A DNA stretch of 64,000 nucleotides from Magnetospirillum sp. 64-120 (GTDB lineage: Bacteria; Pseudomonadota; Alphaproteobacteria; Rhodospirillales; Magnetospirillaceae): NCBI GenBank assembly GCA_001898825.1, contig MKVK01000011.1, positions 434,001 to 498,000 on the forward strand, given 5' to 3'. Position numbers and translations under genes: made by a program. The notes beneath the pieces were generated by a model. It searched no databases. It had not been told where the DNA came from and saw only the letters and a list, made by a program, of their open reading frames with translations. Position 1 is the first letter of the stretch; the number at the start of each line of letters is the position of its first letter. Shown here piece by piece: positions 29,521-39,660 of the stretch.

Positions 29521-32019
29521 ATGTTGCGAATCCTTGCCATCCTGTTCAGCCTGTTGGTGTTGCTGGCCATGGCCGCCGGCGGCGGGACCATGTACCTGTT
29601 CTGGAAATACGGCCAGGACCTGCCCGATTACCATCAACTGGCCCATTACGAGCCCCCCATCACCACCCGCGTCTATGGCGGTGACGGTCGGCTGGTGGCC
29701 GAATACGCGGTGGAGAAGCGCGCCTTCATTCCCATCGGGGTCATTCCCGACCGGGTCAAGGACGCCTTCCTGTCGGCCGAGGACAAGGGATTTTACGAAC
29801 ATCCCGGCGTCGATTTCATGGGCATCGCCCGCGCCGTCCTGATCAACCTGCGCAACAAGGGCATGGGTGCCGACCGCCGGCCGGTGGGCGCGTCGACCAT
29901 CACCCAGCAGGTGGCCAAGAACTTCCTGTTGACCAACGAAGTGTCCATTTCGCGCAAGATCAAGGAAGCCATCCTGGCCTTCCGTATCGAGCGGACCTTT
30001 TCCAAGGACCACATCCTCGAGCTGTATCTGAACGAAATCTATCTGGGCATGGGCAATTACGGCGTCGCCGCCGCCGCGCTCAACTATTTCGACCGCGGTC
30101 TGGATGAACTGAGCGTCGCCGAAGCCGCCTATCTGGCGGCGTTGCCCAAGGCACCCAACAATTACCATCCGGTACGCCACGCCCAGGCGGCCAAGGACCG
30201 CCGCGACTGGGTCATCGGCCGCATGCTGGAAGACGGCAAGATCAGCCGCGCCGAATACGATGCCGCCATCGCCGAACCCCTGGTGATGCGCAAGCGCGAC
30301 GACGCCGCCATGATCGTCGGCGCCGATTACTTCGCCGAGGACATCCGCCGCGAGATCGTCGCCAAATATGGTGAAAGCGCGCTTTATAAGGGCGGTCTGG
30401 TGGTGCGTTCCACCGTCGACGCCGAATTGCAGTCCCTGGCGTCGCGGGTCCTGCGCCACGGATTGATGAATTACGACCGTCGCCACGGCTGGCGCGGCCC
30501 GGTGACCCGCATTCAGGCCGGCAGCGGCTGGCAGCAACGGCTGGCGGCGCTGGCCTATCCCAATGGCGGCGAGCCGTGGGATCTGGCGGTGGTTCTGGCC
30601 ACCAGCGAATCCAGCGCCCAGATCGGTCTGGTGGACGGATCGGGCGGCACCATCCCGTTCAGCGAAATGCGGTGGGCCCGGCCGTGGGAAAAGGACGAGC
30701 ATGTCGGCGCCGCCCCGCGCCGCCCCGCCGACGTGGTCCAGCCCGGCGACGTCATCTTGGTGGAGGCCGTCGGCAAGAGCGAAGACGGCAAGGCGGTCGC
30801 CGCCGGCACCTATTCCTTGCGTCAGATTCCCAAGATCGAAGGCGCCCTGGTGGCCATGGACCCCCATACCGGCCGCGTCCTGGCCATGGTCGGCGGCTGG
30901 TCCTATGGCAAAAGCCAGTTCAACCGTGCGACGCAAGCCATGCGTCAGCCCGGTTCCTCATTCAAGCCGTTCATCTATCTGACCGCCCTGGAAAACGGCT
31001 ATACGCCGTCATCGCTGATCCTGGACGCCCCCATCGCCCTGCCCCAGGGGCCGGGACTGCCCATGTGGCGCCCCAAGAACTACAGTGGTGACTTCCTGGG
31101 ACCGACCACCTTGCGCGTCGGCATCGAAAAGTCGCGCAACCTGATGACCGTGCGTCTGGCCCAGGCCATCGGCATGGACGCGGTGGCCGATTACTCGAAC
31201 CGTTTCGGCATCTACGATTCCCTGCCCCGCCAACTGGCCATGAGCCTGGGGGCCGGCGAGACCACGGTGCTGAAGATGACGGCGGCCTATGCCATGCTGG
31301 TCAACGGTGGCAAAAAGATCGCCCCCACTCTGATCGACCGCGTTCAGGATCGCAACGGCCGCACCGTCTTCGTCCACGACCAGCGCTTCTGCGAAGGGTG
31401 TTGGCCGGTGCAGTACGCACAGCAGGAAATGCCGCGCCTGCCCGACATCCGCCCGCAAATCGTCGATCCGGTCTCCGCCTATCAGATGGTCTCGATCCTG
31501 GAAGGGGTGGTCCAGCGCGGTACCGGCCGTTCGGTGTCGGCGGTGGGAAAGCCGCTGGCCGGCAAGACCGGCACCTCCAACGACAGCTTCGACACCTGGT
31601 TCGTCGGCTTCTCGCCCGATCTGGCGGTGGGGGTGTTCGTCGGCTTCGACGAACCGCACAGCCTGGGCGACAAGGAAACCGGCGGTTCGGTGGCGGCCCC
31701 CATCTTCCGTGACTTCATGATGGACGCGCTGAAGAACCAGCCGGCGACGCCGTTCCGCGTGCCGCCGGGGGTGCGCATGGTGCGCGTCGATCCCGCCACC
31801 GGCCGGCCGGCCGAGCCGGGCGCGTCGCGGTCCATCTGGGAAGCCTTCAAATCCGGCGACCGCTTGCCCGACGACCAGGAAGACGTGCTGGACGGCAACG
31901 CCGAGGGTTTCAGCTTCAACCCGTTGCCCAGCGAAAGCGACAGCTCGCACGGCTTGGTCACGCCGCTGCCGCAATTGCCGGCCGGGGCCACTCCGCCCTT
32001 GCCCGGCGGTCTGTATTAA
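29521..32019 (+). CDS. mrcA: Penicillin-binding protein 1A (class A, bifunctional)
   Basis: 832-aa inner-membrane peptidoglycan synthase. It has one N-terminal membrane helix, a GT51 glycosyltransferase domain (catalytic Glu87 in SAEDKGFYEHPGVD; GASTITQQVAKN; KIKEAILAFRIE), an OB-like insert, and a transpeptidase domain with SxxK at Ser479-Lys482 (PGSSFKPF), the KSRN motif and GKTGTSND. A cysteine pair in RFCEGCWPVQ lies in the transpeptidase region. The ATG at 29521 is preceded by GGGAAGCC. It is followed by prfB after 45 bases. Confidence 0.95.
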   Translation: MLRILAILFSLLVLLAMAAGGGTMYLFWKYGQDLPDYHQLAHYEPPITTRVYGGDGRLVAEYAVEKRAFIPIGVIPDRVKDAFLSAEDKGFYEHPGVDFMGIARAVLINLRNKGMGADRRPVGASTITQQVAKNFLLTNEVSISRKIKEAILAFRIERTFSKDHILELYLNEIYLGMGNYGVAAAALNYFDRGLDELSVAEAAYLAALPKAPNNYHPVRHAQAAKDRRDWVIGRMLEDGKISRAEYDAAIAEPLVMRKRDDAAMIVGADYFAEDIRREIVAKYGESALYKGGLVVRSTVDAELQSLASRVLRHGLMNYDRRHGWRGPVTRIQAGSGWQQRLAALAYPNGGEPWDLAVVLATSESSAQIGLVDGSGGTIPFSEMRWARPWEKDEHVGAAPRRPADVVQPGDVILVEAVGKSEDGKAVAAGTYSLRQIPKIEGALVAMDPHTGRVLAMVGGWSYGKSQFNRATQAMRQPGSSFKPFIYLTALENGYTPSSLILDAPIALPQGPGLPMWRPKNYSGDFLGPTTLRVGIEKSRNLMTVRLAQAIGMDAVADYSNRFGIYDSLPRQLAMSLGAGETTVLKMTAAYAMLVNGGKKIAPTLIDRVQDRNGRTVFVHDQRFCEGCWPVQYAQQEMPRLPDIRPQIVDPVSAYQMVSILEGVVQRGTGRSVSAVGKPLAGKTGTSNDSFDTWFVGFSPDLAVGVFVGFDEPHSLGDKETGGSVAAPIFRDFMMDALKNQPATPFRVPPGVRMVRVDPATGRPAEPGASRSIWEAFKSGDRLPDDQEDVLDGNAEGFSFNPLPSESDSSHGLVTPLPQLPAGATPPLPGGLY

Positions 32020-32064
32020 CAGTAAAAATGCCGGCCTGACCCAAGACCCGAGAGGAATCCGCCC

Positions 32065-33183
32065 TTGCGCGCCGAAATCGAAGCGCTGGCCGCTGACATC
32101 CGCAAGTCCGTCGCCCTGTTGAAGCGTCACCTGAACTGGGACGCGGCGCTGATGCGTCTGGACGAACTGAACGCCCAAGCCGAAGACCCCAATCTGTGGA
32201 ACGACGGCGACAAGGCGCAAAAGCTGATGCGCGAACGCACCCAGTTGGACACCCAGATCGGCGGTTGCCGCAAACTGGAAAGTGAACTGGACGACCTTTT
32301 GGGCCTGATCGAACTGGCCGAGATGGAAGGCGACGCCGACGTCGCCGCCGATGCCGAAGCACAGTTGCGGGGGCTGAAGGATCTGGCCGGCAAGCTGGAA
32401 CTGGAAACCTTGCTGTCGGGCGAAGCCGATTCCAACGACTGCTATATTGAAATCAATGCCGGCGCCGGCGGAACCGAGGCCCAGGACTGGGCCGAGATGA
32501 TGCAACGCATGTATTTCCGCTGGGCCGAACAGCACGGCTATAAAGTGGAACTGGTGGAAGAAACCCCCGGCGAAGCCGCCGGTATCAAGTCGGTGACCAT
32601 GAAGGTGATCGGCCACAACGCCTATGGTTGGCTGAAGACCGAAGCCGGCGTGCACCGCCTGGTGCGCATCTCGCCGTTCGACAGCAACGCGCGGCGCCAG
32701 ACCAGCTTCGCCTCGGTGTGGGTCTATCCGCAGGTGGACGACACCATCGAGATCCAGATCAACGAAGGCGATTGCCGCATCGACACCTACCGCGCCTCGG
32801 GTGCCGGCGGCCAGCACATCAACAAGACCGATTCGGCGGTGCGTATCACCCACGGCCCCACCGGGATCGTGGTGGCGTGCCAGACCGAACGTTCACAGCA
32901 CCAAAACCGGGCCCGGGCCTGGGAAATGCTGCGCGCCCGCATGTACGAGGCCGAATTGCAAAAGCGCGAAGCCGCCGCCCAGGCGTTGGAAGACACCAAG
33001 ACCGACATCGGCTGGGGCCACCAGATCCGTTCCTACGTGCTGCAGCCCTATCAGATGATCAAGGACCTGCGCACCAACGTGGAAACCTCGGACACCCAGG
33101 GTGTTCTGGACGGCGATCTGGACATGTTCATGGCGGCGTCCCTGGCCAGCCGCATCAAGGGCTCGGACGAAACCGAAGCCTGA
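32065..33183 (+). CDS. prfB: Peptide chain release factor 2
   Basis: Terminates translation at UGA and UAA. It is 372 aa, with the SPF codon-recognition tripeptide in [14 protein letters not shown] and the GGQ hydrolysis motif (residues 248-250) in [15 protein letters not shown]. It starts with TTG at 32065 after GAGAGGAA. The frame is continuous, so the programmed +1 frameshift known from E. coli and many other bacteria is absent. Confidence 0.94.
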   Translation: MRAEIEALAADIRKSVALLKRHLNWDAALMRLDELNAQAEDPNLWNDGDKAQKLMRERTQLDTQIGGCRKLESELDDLLGLIELAEMEGDADVAADAEAQLRGLKDLAGKLELETLLSGEADSNDCYIEINAGAGGTEAQDWAEMMQRMYFRWAEQHGYKVELVEETPGEAAGIKSVTMKVIGHNAYGWLKTEAGVHRLVRISPFDSNARRQTSFASVWVYPQVDDTIEIQINEGDCRIDTYRASGAGGQHINKTDSAVRITHGPTGIVVACQTERSQHQNRARAWEMLRARMYEAELQKREAAAQALEDTKTDIGWGHQIRSYVLQPYQMIKDLRTNVETSDTQGVLDGDLDMFMAASLASRIKGSDETEA

Positions 33184-33255
33184 TCCATTTCCCATTTGAA
33201 ACGCGGATGGCGGGACCTACATAGGCTCCGCCATCATTGTTTTAGGGTTAGGCAA

Positions 33256-34227
33256 ATGAACCGTCATCGCATCCTTTCCGGCCTGCTGGTCGTATTGTTG
33301 GCTTTGTCCCTGTCTGCCGAGGCCTGGGCACGGGCCGGCAAAAGCGGCAGCCTTGGTTCGCGCGGCTCTCGGACCTATGACCGCCCCATCGAGCGGTCCA
33401 TCGCGCCGACGCCCCAGCCCAGCGCCCAGCCGGGCACCAGCCAGCCCATGTACAACCCCAATGCCGTACGTCCCGCCGCCCCTGTGGCCGGCGCTGCGGC
33501 CCCGGCCATGGCGCAGCAGCCCGGCTTCTTCCAGCGCAACCCGATCATGGGCGGCATCATGGGCGGCCTGATCGGCGCCGGCATCGGCTCCATGCTGTTC
33601 GGCAGCAATTCGGCCATGGCCGCCGCCTCCGACGCCGCCCCCATGGCGTCCATGTTCGGCACGCTGTTGCAGATCGCCCTGATCGGCGGCTTGGCCTATA
33701 TGGCCATGCGTCTGTTCCGCCGCAAAGCCCAGCCGGCCGGCGGCGTCTCGTCTGCCCCCGCCTATCAGCGCGAAGCCATGGACAACACCGGCAGCCATGC
33801 GGCGGCCCAGCGTGTGGCCAAGGAATTCGAGGTCTCGGACGACGATCAGGCCCAGTTCGGCCGGATCATCGAAGGCGTGCAGAAAGCCTGGAGCGAAGGC
33901 AACCCGGTGGCGCTGCGCCAGTTGGTCACCCCGGAAGTGGCCGGCTGGATCGGCGAGGACCTGGCCCGCGATCAGGCCAACGGTGTCCGCAACGTGGTCG
34001 AGGACGTCACCCTGCTCAAGGGCGAGGTTTCGGAGACCTGGCGCGAGAACGGCATGGATTACGCCACCGCCATCATCACCTTCTCGGCCCGGGACTACAT
34101 GGTCCGCCTGTCCGATAATTCAGTGGTGGAAGGCGATCCGCGCCACCCGGTGGAAGCCACCGAGGCCTGGACCTTCATCCGTGGATCGGGCGGCACTTGG
34201 GTGCTATCGGCCATCGAGCAGATGTAA
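33256..34227 (+). CDS. Tim44/TimA-like domain protein, membrane-associated
   Basis: 323 aa. It has a signal peptide (MNRHRILSGLLVVLLALSLSAEAWA), a Ser/Arg/Pro-rich stretch, a glycine-rich hydrophobic segment (GGIMGGLIGAGIGSMLFG), a membrane helix (about residues 132-152), and a C-terminal Tim44-like domain of about 150 residues (VSDDDQAQFGRIIEGVQKAWSEG ... EATEAWTFIRGSGGTWVLSAIEQ). The family is related to mitochondrial Tim44; its bacterial role is unclear. The start at 33256 is chosen because the signal peptide begins there. A strong terminator follows. Confidence 0.82.
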   Translation: MNRHRILSGLLVVLLALSLSAEAWARAGKSGSLGSRGSRTYDRPIERSIAPTPQPSAQPGTSQPMYNPNAVRPAAPVAGAAAPAMAQQPGFFQRNPIMGGIMGGLIGAGIGSMLFGSNSAMAAASDAAPMASMFGTLLQIALIGGLAYMAMRLFRRKAQPAGGVSSAPAYQREAMDNTGSHAAAQRVAKEFEVSDDDQAQFGRIIEGVQKAWSEGNPVALRQLVTPEVAGWIGEDLARDQANGVRNVVEDVTLLKGEVSETWRENGMDYATAIITFSARDYMVRLSDNSVVEGDPRHPVEATEAWTFIRGSGGTWVLSAIEQM

Positions 34228-34230
34228 AAG

Positions 34231-34262
34231 AAAAAACCCCGCCGGAAACGGCGGGGTTTTTG
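34231..34262. terminator. Bidirectional terminator
   Basis: Eight-base-pair stem CCCCGCCG/CGGCGGGG closed by a GAAA tetraloop, with six As before and five Ts after. It serves the Tim44-domain gene and, on the other strand, the small lipoprotein gene. Confidence 0.88.
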
Positions 34263-34286
34263 ATTCTGTGGGCCTTTGCGAAACGC

Positions 34287-34580
34287 CTAGCGGCCGTAAT
34301 AGCCGTAAGACGAACCACACTGGAAGGCGGCGACGCTGGGGGTCAGCACACCGCAACGACCCGGCGCCCAGCTTTGGCCGATCAGCCCGGAAACCCCATA
34401 GCCGTAACGGCGGCACTGGTTTTCGGCGATGGCGCGAACCTCTTCCGGAGTCGAGATCATGTTGGAATAGCACACATAGCTGGCCGGCCCCTCTTGGGTC
34501 ACCGGCACCAGCGGATAGGGATCGGAAGTGCAGCCGGCCAAGACAAGCACGGCAGCGGCGGCTAGGACGGCAAGCCTCAT
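34287..34580 (-). CDS. Small putative lipoprotein
   Basis: 97 aa with a lipoprotein signal peptide (MRLAVLAAAAVLVLAGC, lipidated Cys17) and four further cysteines in the mature part (YVCYSNM, ENQCRRYG, GRCGVLT, FQCGSS), which may form disulfides. It ends in a Tyr/Gly-rich tail. AGGGG precedes the ATG at 34580. I do not recognise the family. It is monocistronic. Confidence 0.75.
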   Translation of the reverse strand: MRLAVLAAAAVLVLAGCTSDPYPLVPVTQEGPASYVCYSNMISTPEEVRAIAENQCRRYGYGVSGLIGQSWAPGRCGVLTPSVAAFQCGSSYGYYGR

Positions 34581-34651
34581 GTTGTTTCCCCTGAAAGAAT
34601 TCATGGTTCTTGCCTAACCTCGAAGCCGCGGATTGGCAAGCCCGATCAGGG

Positions 34652-35278
34652 TCAATAACCGATCTTCGCCGCCAGAATGGCCGCCTGAGTGCGGTTTTCC
34701 ACCCCCAAGGCCCGCAGAATGGCAGTGACGTGCAGCTTGACCGTGATTTCGGCCAAGTTCAGGTCACGGGCGATTTCCTTGTTGCTTTTGCCTTGGCGCA
34801 GCATGGCCAGGACGTCGCGCTGACGCGGCGTAAGCGCGTTACGCGCCTGATCGCGACCGCCGTTGGCGCCGTCGGGATTGGCCACTTCCAACTTGGGGCT
34901 AAGATAGGTTTCACCCGACAGAACCTGGCGGATGGCTTCCAGCATGGAAGAACTGGACGATGTCTTGGCGATATAGCCCTGTGCGCCGGCATCCAGGGCA
35001 CGACGAACGTCTTGGGGCGATTCAGAAGCGGAGATGACCACCAGATGCAAGTTGGGGGCAGCGCGGCAAATAGCCTCGATCCCGTCGAACCCATCCATGC
35101 CCGGCATGTTGAGGTCACAAAGACCGACATCGAATTCCATGCCGGAACGCAACGACGATACGGCCTGGACGAAGTCACCGGCCTCGATGACCTCGAGCGG
35201 GCCATCGACAAGATTTTCCAGGACTAGCCGCACACCTTCGCGAAACAAAGCGTGGTCGTCGGCAAGAAGTACCCTCAT
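34652..35278 (-). CDS. NarL/FixJ-type response regulator
   Basis: 208-aa two-component regulator. The receiver domain has acidic residues Asp7-Asp8 in LLADDHALFREG, the phosphoacceptor Asp55 in LCDLNMPGMDG, and Lys in AQGYIAKTSS. A linker leads to a LuxR-type DNA-binding domain (LTPRQRDVLAMLRQGKSNKEIARDL). No histidine kinase gene is adjacent, so it is an orphan here. The 221-base upstream region is AT-rich. Confidence 0.92.
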   Translation of the reverse strand: MRVLLADDHALFREGVRLVLENLVDGPLEVIEAGDFVQAVSSLRSGMEFDVGLCDLNMPGMDGFDGIEAICRAAPNLHLVVISASESPQDVRRALDAGAQGYIAKTSSSSSMLEAIRQVLSGETYLSPKLEVANPDGANGGRDQARNALTPRQRDVLAMLRQGKSNKEIARDLNLAEITVKLHVTAILRALGVENRTQAAILAAKIGY

Positions 35279-35499
35279 CCCAGCCTACCTTATCGTTAAT
35301 CTGGCTTTCGGCCATCTTAGCCATACGCGAGTACAACCGGCAAGATACGTTTCGTCCCTTCGTCAAAAGAAGGGTATTCCATACAAATGTCGCAGATATA
35401 ATTATCAAAATCATACAAACAAAAGTATATGATCGGCATGAATTTCAGGACTCAGCCTTTCATATATTCAAATAAATCCTGCTGTTCGGAATGCCTAAC

Positions 35500-36003
35500 C
35501 TAATGGCGAAACGCTGACATTGATACACATGCTTTTTGGATAAACCCGGCAATACCGACGACATCATCGCGATGGAACCAAAGTGTCGATTGCCCTAAGG
35601 ATTCAGGCCTGTGCGTATCGGTGACCGTGGCGATTATCCGGCGATCATCCTGCACCAACATTGGCTTTCCCAAGGTGGAATTCCAGACCTCGAGCCGGGG
35701 ATGATGATAAAATTTAAAACCTTCCACCAAAAGCAGGTCGATTCCCGCCAGCCGCGATCCCAGATAGGGCAACTTGGCGTCTTCGTCCTGGGGAACATCC
35801 CCGGTCAGGGAAAAGCGCTGCGCCGAGGCGACCAGCGTTTCCACCGCCCCGTCGATCGCCGCCCCGGGATCCAGGCTAAGATCGTGATGGCTGTGCTTGA
35901 TGGTGCCGACCACACGCCCTTGCGCCGACAGAACCGGGATCAGCGCCCGGATCAAGGTGGTCTTGCCGCTGCCGCTCCAGCCGGCGATGCCGAATATATC
36001 CAT
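35500..36003 (-). CDS. mobB: Molybdopterin-guanine dinucleotide biosynthesis adaptor MobB
   Basis: 167-aa P-loop GTPase that assists MobA in attaching GMP to molybdopterin. Walker A is GWSGSGKT (residues 8-15), followed by GTIKHSHHDLSLD and LLLVEGFKF. mobA is not visible next to it. The ATG at 36003 gives the standard N-terminus; the frame extends further upstream without family support. Divergent from the MFS gene, with about 90 bases between them. Confidence 0.9.
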   Translation of the reverse strand: MDIFGIAGWSGSGKTTLIRALIPVLSAQGRVVGTIKHSHHDLSLDPGAAIDGAVETLVASAQRFSLTGDVPQDEDAKLPYLGSRLAGIDLLLVEGFKFYHHPRLEVWNSTLGKPMLVQDDRRIIATVTDTHRPESLGQSTLWFHRDDVVGIAGFIQKACVSMSAFRH

Positions 36004-36096
36004 GGCCCCATCATAGCGTCGCCCCCCGCGCAATCCAGTCCCGCGTCGCCGGGACTTGACCGCACACGGTGGTTGGCGGCATGACAAGGCATGTCC

Positions 36097-37293
36097 ATGC
36101 CCCGCCTTCCCGCTTATGTCCCCGTCCTGGCCGTCACCACCGGCGCTCAGGCCCTGGTGTCCTTGGCCATGCTGACCCCGGCGGCCATCGCCCCGGCCAT
36201 CGCCGCCGGATTGGGGCAATCGGCGTCGATGATCGGCTGGTGGATCAGCTTCGGCTATGGCGGCGCCATGGTCACCTCGTTGATCGGCGGCAATTCCGTG
36301 CGCCGCCTGGGGGCGACCCGTTCCACCCAGATCGGCTTGGTTCTAGCCGCCCTGGGCGCCGCCGCCATGACGCTCGGCACCCTTCCCCTGGCCGCCGTCG
36401 CCGCGTTGCTGATCGGTTTGGGATACGGCATGACCAATCCCGCCGCCTCGCACCTGTTGGCCAAGACCACCAGCGCCAAGCGCCGCAATCTGGTTTTTTC
36501 CCTGAAACAGACCGGCGTGCCCTTGGGCGGCACCATGGCGGGGCTGATCGCCCCACGCCTGACCCAGGCCTGGGATTGGCCGGCAGCACTGGTCGCCGTC
36601 ATCGTCGGCTGCCTGTTTCTGGCCGTGGTTCTGGAAAGCGTGCGCCGCACCTGGGATGCCGACCGCGACCCTAAAGCCCGCCTGAGCGGCAATCCGTTTC
36701 TGGGTCTGGTCCTGATCTGGCGCAACCCGCGCCTGAAGGCGTTGTCTTGGACCGGCTTCGCCTATGCCGCCGTACAGTTGTCGGTATCCAGCTTCGCCGT
36801 CACCATGCTGGTGACGGAATTGTCCTGGTCGCTGGTGCAGGCCGGCGTCCTGCTGTCGGCGTTGCAAGTGGCGGGGGTGATCGGCCGTATCGTTATCGGC
36901 TCGGCCGCCGACCGCTTTTTCGGCGGCATCCCCACCTTGGTGGGCCTGGGCGTCATCACCGCCACCCTGGCCCTGGCCACCGGCACCTTGTCGGCGCAAT
37001 GGCCGGCATTTTGGGTGTTCGCGGTGCTGATTCCCTTTGGCGCCGCCGCCTTGGGCTGGAACGGGGTCTACCTGGCTGAACTGGCCCACGCCACCGAACC
37101 GGCGCAGATCCCAAGGGTCACCGGGGCTTCGCTGTTCTTCACCTATGGCGGGGTTCTGGTCGGGCCGCCGTGCTTCGCGATGCTGCACGATTTGATCGGC
37201 AGCTTCACCCTGACCTATGCCCTGTCCGCGCTGCCCGCCTTGGTCGGCACCGCCATTTTGATCTGGTCGAAACGCAATGCCCGCCCCATATAG
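36097..37293 (+). CDS. MFS transporter
   Basis: About 398 aa with 12 predicted membrane helices and typical major-facilitator spacing, including GNSVRRLGATRSTQ after helix 2 and IGSAADRFFGG in the second half. I cannot assign a substrate; it loosely resembles CynX/NimT-type permeases. ATG 36097 has AAGG seven bases upstream; ATG 36091 is the alternative. It ends seven bases before the HIG1 gene. Confidence 0.85.
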   Translation: MPRLPAYVPVLAVTTGAQALVSLAMLTPAAIAPAIAAGLGQSASMIGWWISFGYGGAMVTSLIGGNSVRRLGATRSTQIGLVLAALGAAAMTLGTLPLAAVAALLIGLGYGMTNPAASHLLAKTTSAKRRNLVFSLKQTGVPLGGTMAGLIAPRLTQAWDWPAALVAVIVGCLFLAVVLESVRRTWDADRDPKARLSGNPFLGLVLIWRNPRLKALSWTGFAYAAVQLSVSSFAVTMLVTELSWSLVQAGVLLSALQVAGVIGRIVIGSAADRFFGGIPTLVGLGVITATLALATGTLSAQWPAFWVFAVLIPFGAAALGWNGVYLAELAHATEPAQIPRVTGASLFFTYGGVLVGPPCFAMLHDLIGSFTLTYALSALPALVGTAILIWSKRNARPI

Positions 37294-37299
37294 GTCGGC

Positions 37300-37491
37300 A
37301 TGGACAAAGCGTCTTCCATCCTGATGGTGATCCTGCCCGTGGCGGTGGCCGCTGTTTTGGTCACCGGCCTTTTGGGATTCGCCGGCGGCGGCCCCTGGTA
37401 CCGCCGCCACGCCAACACCCTGATGAAGCTTCGGGTCGGCCTGCAATTGCTGGCCGTGCTGACCCTGCTGGCTTTGGTGGTGGTTTCCTGA
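37300..37491 (+). CDS. Twin-transmembrane HIG1 domain protein
   Basis: 63 aa with two membrane helices around the loop GGGPWYRRHANTLMKLRV. This loop (Arg/Asn-Lys-Leu-Met-x-x-Arg pattern) is the HIG1 signature. Mitochondrial relatives associate with respiratory complexes III and IV; the bacterial role is not established. It follows the MFS gene by seven bases and ends directly next to the stop of the convergent chemoreceptor gene. Confidence 0.82.
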   Translation: MDKASSILMVILPVAVAAVLVTGLLGFAGGGPWYRRHANTLMKLRVGLQLLAVLTLLALVVVS

Positions 37492-39558
37492 TCAGGCGCG
37501 GATGGTGCGCAGGAAGTTGTCCACTTCCCGCTTCAGGTTGGCGGCCGGTCCGGCCAGATTGTCCGCCGCCCACTTCACCCGCACCGCCGATCCGCAATAA
37601 CGCACCGCCGATTGGGTGACGTGCACCACGCCGCCGGTGACATCCTGGGTCCCGGCGGTGACTTCGTCCACGCAACGGCCGATCTTGGCGGTCACTTCCG
37701 CCTGACGGGTGACGGCGCCAGCCACCTGAGCGGCGATGTCGTTCACCTTCTCGATGGCGCGCCCCACATCGCCGATGGCGTCCACGGTGTCGGCAGTGGC
37801 GGCCTGGATGGCCGCCAGTTGGTCGGCGATGTCACGGGTCGATTCGGCGGTCTTCTGCGCCAGGTGCTTGACTTCGTCGGCGACGACAGCAAAGCCCTTG
37901 CCGGCCTCGCCGGCGCGCTGCGCCTCGATGGTGGCGTTCAGCGCCAGCATGTTGGTTCGCCCGGCGATGTCGCCGATCAGGTTGACCACCCGATCGATGT
38001 TGCCGGCCAGTTGCAGCAGGCCGCCGACCTTGGAATTGGCGTTCTGCAATTCGTTGACCGCATGGCGCACCACCTGCGAGGTGGTCTCCACATGGGCCGA
38101 AATGTCGGCGACGCTGTCGGTCAGTTCGCCCGCGGCTTCCGCCACGGCAGCGACGGTATTGCGCGACCGTTCCGCCGCTTCTGCCACCGAAAGCGACGAG
38201 TTGTTGCCGGAGCGCCCGCCCGTCACCATGCGCAACGCCGTGTCCTTGATGGCTTGGGCGTTGTCGTCAACAGCGTCGGCCACCGACTTGACCGCCTGCT
38301 CGAAATGGTCGGCCAAAGCCAGCATGCGCTGGTGGTTGACGGCCTCGGCCTCGGCCCGGATGGCTTCTTGTTCCTGTTGCAGGCGGACCATGGCGATGGC
38401 GTTGTCCTTGAACACCCCCACCGCCTTGGCCATGTCGCCGATTTCGTCCTTACGGCGAATGCCCGGCACCACCACGGCATGGTCGCCGCCGGCCAGACGT
38501 TCCATGGCCTGTTCGATCAGCCGCACCGGCTGGGTGATGGACCGCGCCAGAACCAAGGCCACGGCGCAGAACAACAGCAAAGCGCCGGCGTTGAAGGCCA
38601 TCATCAGCCGCGACATCTGGCGCCGGGCGGTTTCTTGTTGGTTGATCACCAGATTCATGCCGTCGCGAGCATGGCCGAAGACCTGGGCCAAGATCGGCCG
38701 CACCGCCTGGAATTCCTGGCGCAGGGCCTCCACCTCGCTGTTCAGCGCCATGGTGCCGCCGGCAAAGGCGTTCATGTCGGCGGAATAGGCCTGCATCAGC
38801 TTGCGCAGGTCGTCGCGGGTCGAATTGGGCAAAGCCGACGCATCCAGTTCGAAATCGAACTGGTTCGAGAACTTGCGGTGGACCCCCACATAGCTTTCCT
38901 TGCCGTAAAGCATGAAGTTCTTTTCGGCCTGGCGCATCTGCAGCATGGTGGGCAGCAGCGACCCGGCATTGGGCCACATCTTCAATTCGTCCTCGACCGC
39001 CTTGACCGAGCCGGCCAATTGCCCCCGCAGCCCCGAGGACGCCGTCAAGCCCAGCACCTCGGCGCGCTGGTAAACCGCGTCAAAGCGGCTCGACACCTTG
39101 CCGAAGCCTTGCGACAAGGCGTCCAGTTGCGACTGGATGCTGGCCGCACCGGGCAGGCTGCCCATCTGTTCCACACCTCGGGCGACGAAAGCCACGTCGT
39201 CGCGGAACGCCTGGGCGGAAGCTTGGTCGCGCTCGCGCAGGAAATGTTCTTCGTGATTTTGCAGCGCCGCCGCCTTGGCGCGCACGTCGCCGGCCAGATC
39301 GTTCAGACGGCGAAAATCATCCTGGGCAACCAACAGGCTGTTGATGCGGTTGTCCACCGCATAGGACAGGACACCGAAAAACGTCGCCCCCACCAGGGCC
39401 AGGCTGACCAGCAAGGCGAAACGGAAGCGGATGGACAGGTCCGACAGCAAGGGCAGGTCGCCGGAATGCCACGCCGAAACCAAATTGCCCGCCATTTTCG
39501 ACAGACCGGGCAGATCAAAGGACAAACGGGGAAAGGTGGTGGTAGTGGCTTTGCTCAC
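37492..39558 (-). CDS. Methyl-accepting chemotaxis protein with large helical periplasmic domain
   Basis: 688 aa. A cytoplasmic N-terminus precedes membrane helix 1 ([19 protein letters not shown]). A periplasmic helical domain of about 250 residues follows, containing the [11 protein letters not shown] and [16 protein letters not shown] segments common in helical bimodular (HBM-like) sensors, then membrane helix 2 and HAMP. The signalling domain carries [20 protein letters not shown]. It starts with GTG at 39558. The solute-binding protein gene 102 bases upstream may be its partner, which is inference. Confidence 0.9.
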   Translation of the reverse strand: MSKATTTTFPRLSFDLPGLSKMAGNLVSAWHSGDLPLLSDLSIRFRFALLVSLALVGATFFGVLSYAVDNRINSLLVAQDDFRRLNDLAGDVRAKAAALQNHEEHFLRERDQASAQAFRDDVAFVARGVEQMGSLPGAASIQSQLDALSQGFGKVSSRFDAVYQRAEVLGLTASSGLRGQLAGSVKAVEDELKMWPNAGSLLPTMLQMRQAEKNFMLYGKESYVGVHRKFSNQFDFELDASALPNSTRDDLRKLMQAYSADMNAFAGGTMALNSEVEALRQEFQAVRPILAQVFGHARDGMNLVINQQETARRQMSRLMMAFNAGALLLFCAVALVLARSITQPVRLIEQAMERLAGGDHAVVVPGIRRKDEIGDMAKAVGVFKDNAIAMVRLQQEQEAIRAEAEAVNHQRMLALADHFEQAVKSVADAVDDNAQAIKDTALRMVTGGRSGNNSSLSVAEAAERSRNTVAAVAEAAGELTDSVADISAHVETTSQVVRHAVNELQNANSKVGGLLQLAGNIDRVVNLIGDIAGRTNMLALNATIEAQRAGEAGKGFAVVADEVKHLAQKTAESTRDIADQLAAIQAATADTVDAIGDVGRAIEKVNDIAAQVAGAVTRQAEVTAKIGRCVDEVTAGTQDVTGGVVHVTQSAVRYCGSAVRVKWAADNLAGPAANLKREVDNFLRTIRA

Positions 39559-39660
39559 GGCTCGCTTCCGTCAAAAGAGACGCAGCGACTATAGGCGCCG
39601 CCCATGACAGAACCGTGACCAAGCCCTGAAGCTTCGGTTAAAGTTGTGCGTAAGCCATAT

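Noticed and set aside
28603-30936. A 777-codon open frame opposite the amidase and mrcA genes
   Set aside because: It spans two well-supported genes on the other strand and shows only the biased composition of an antisense frame.
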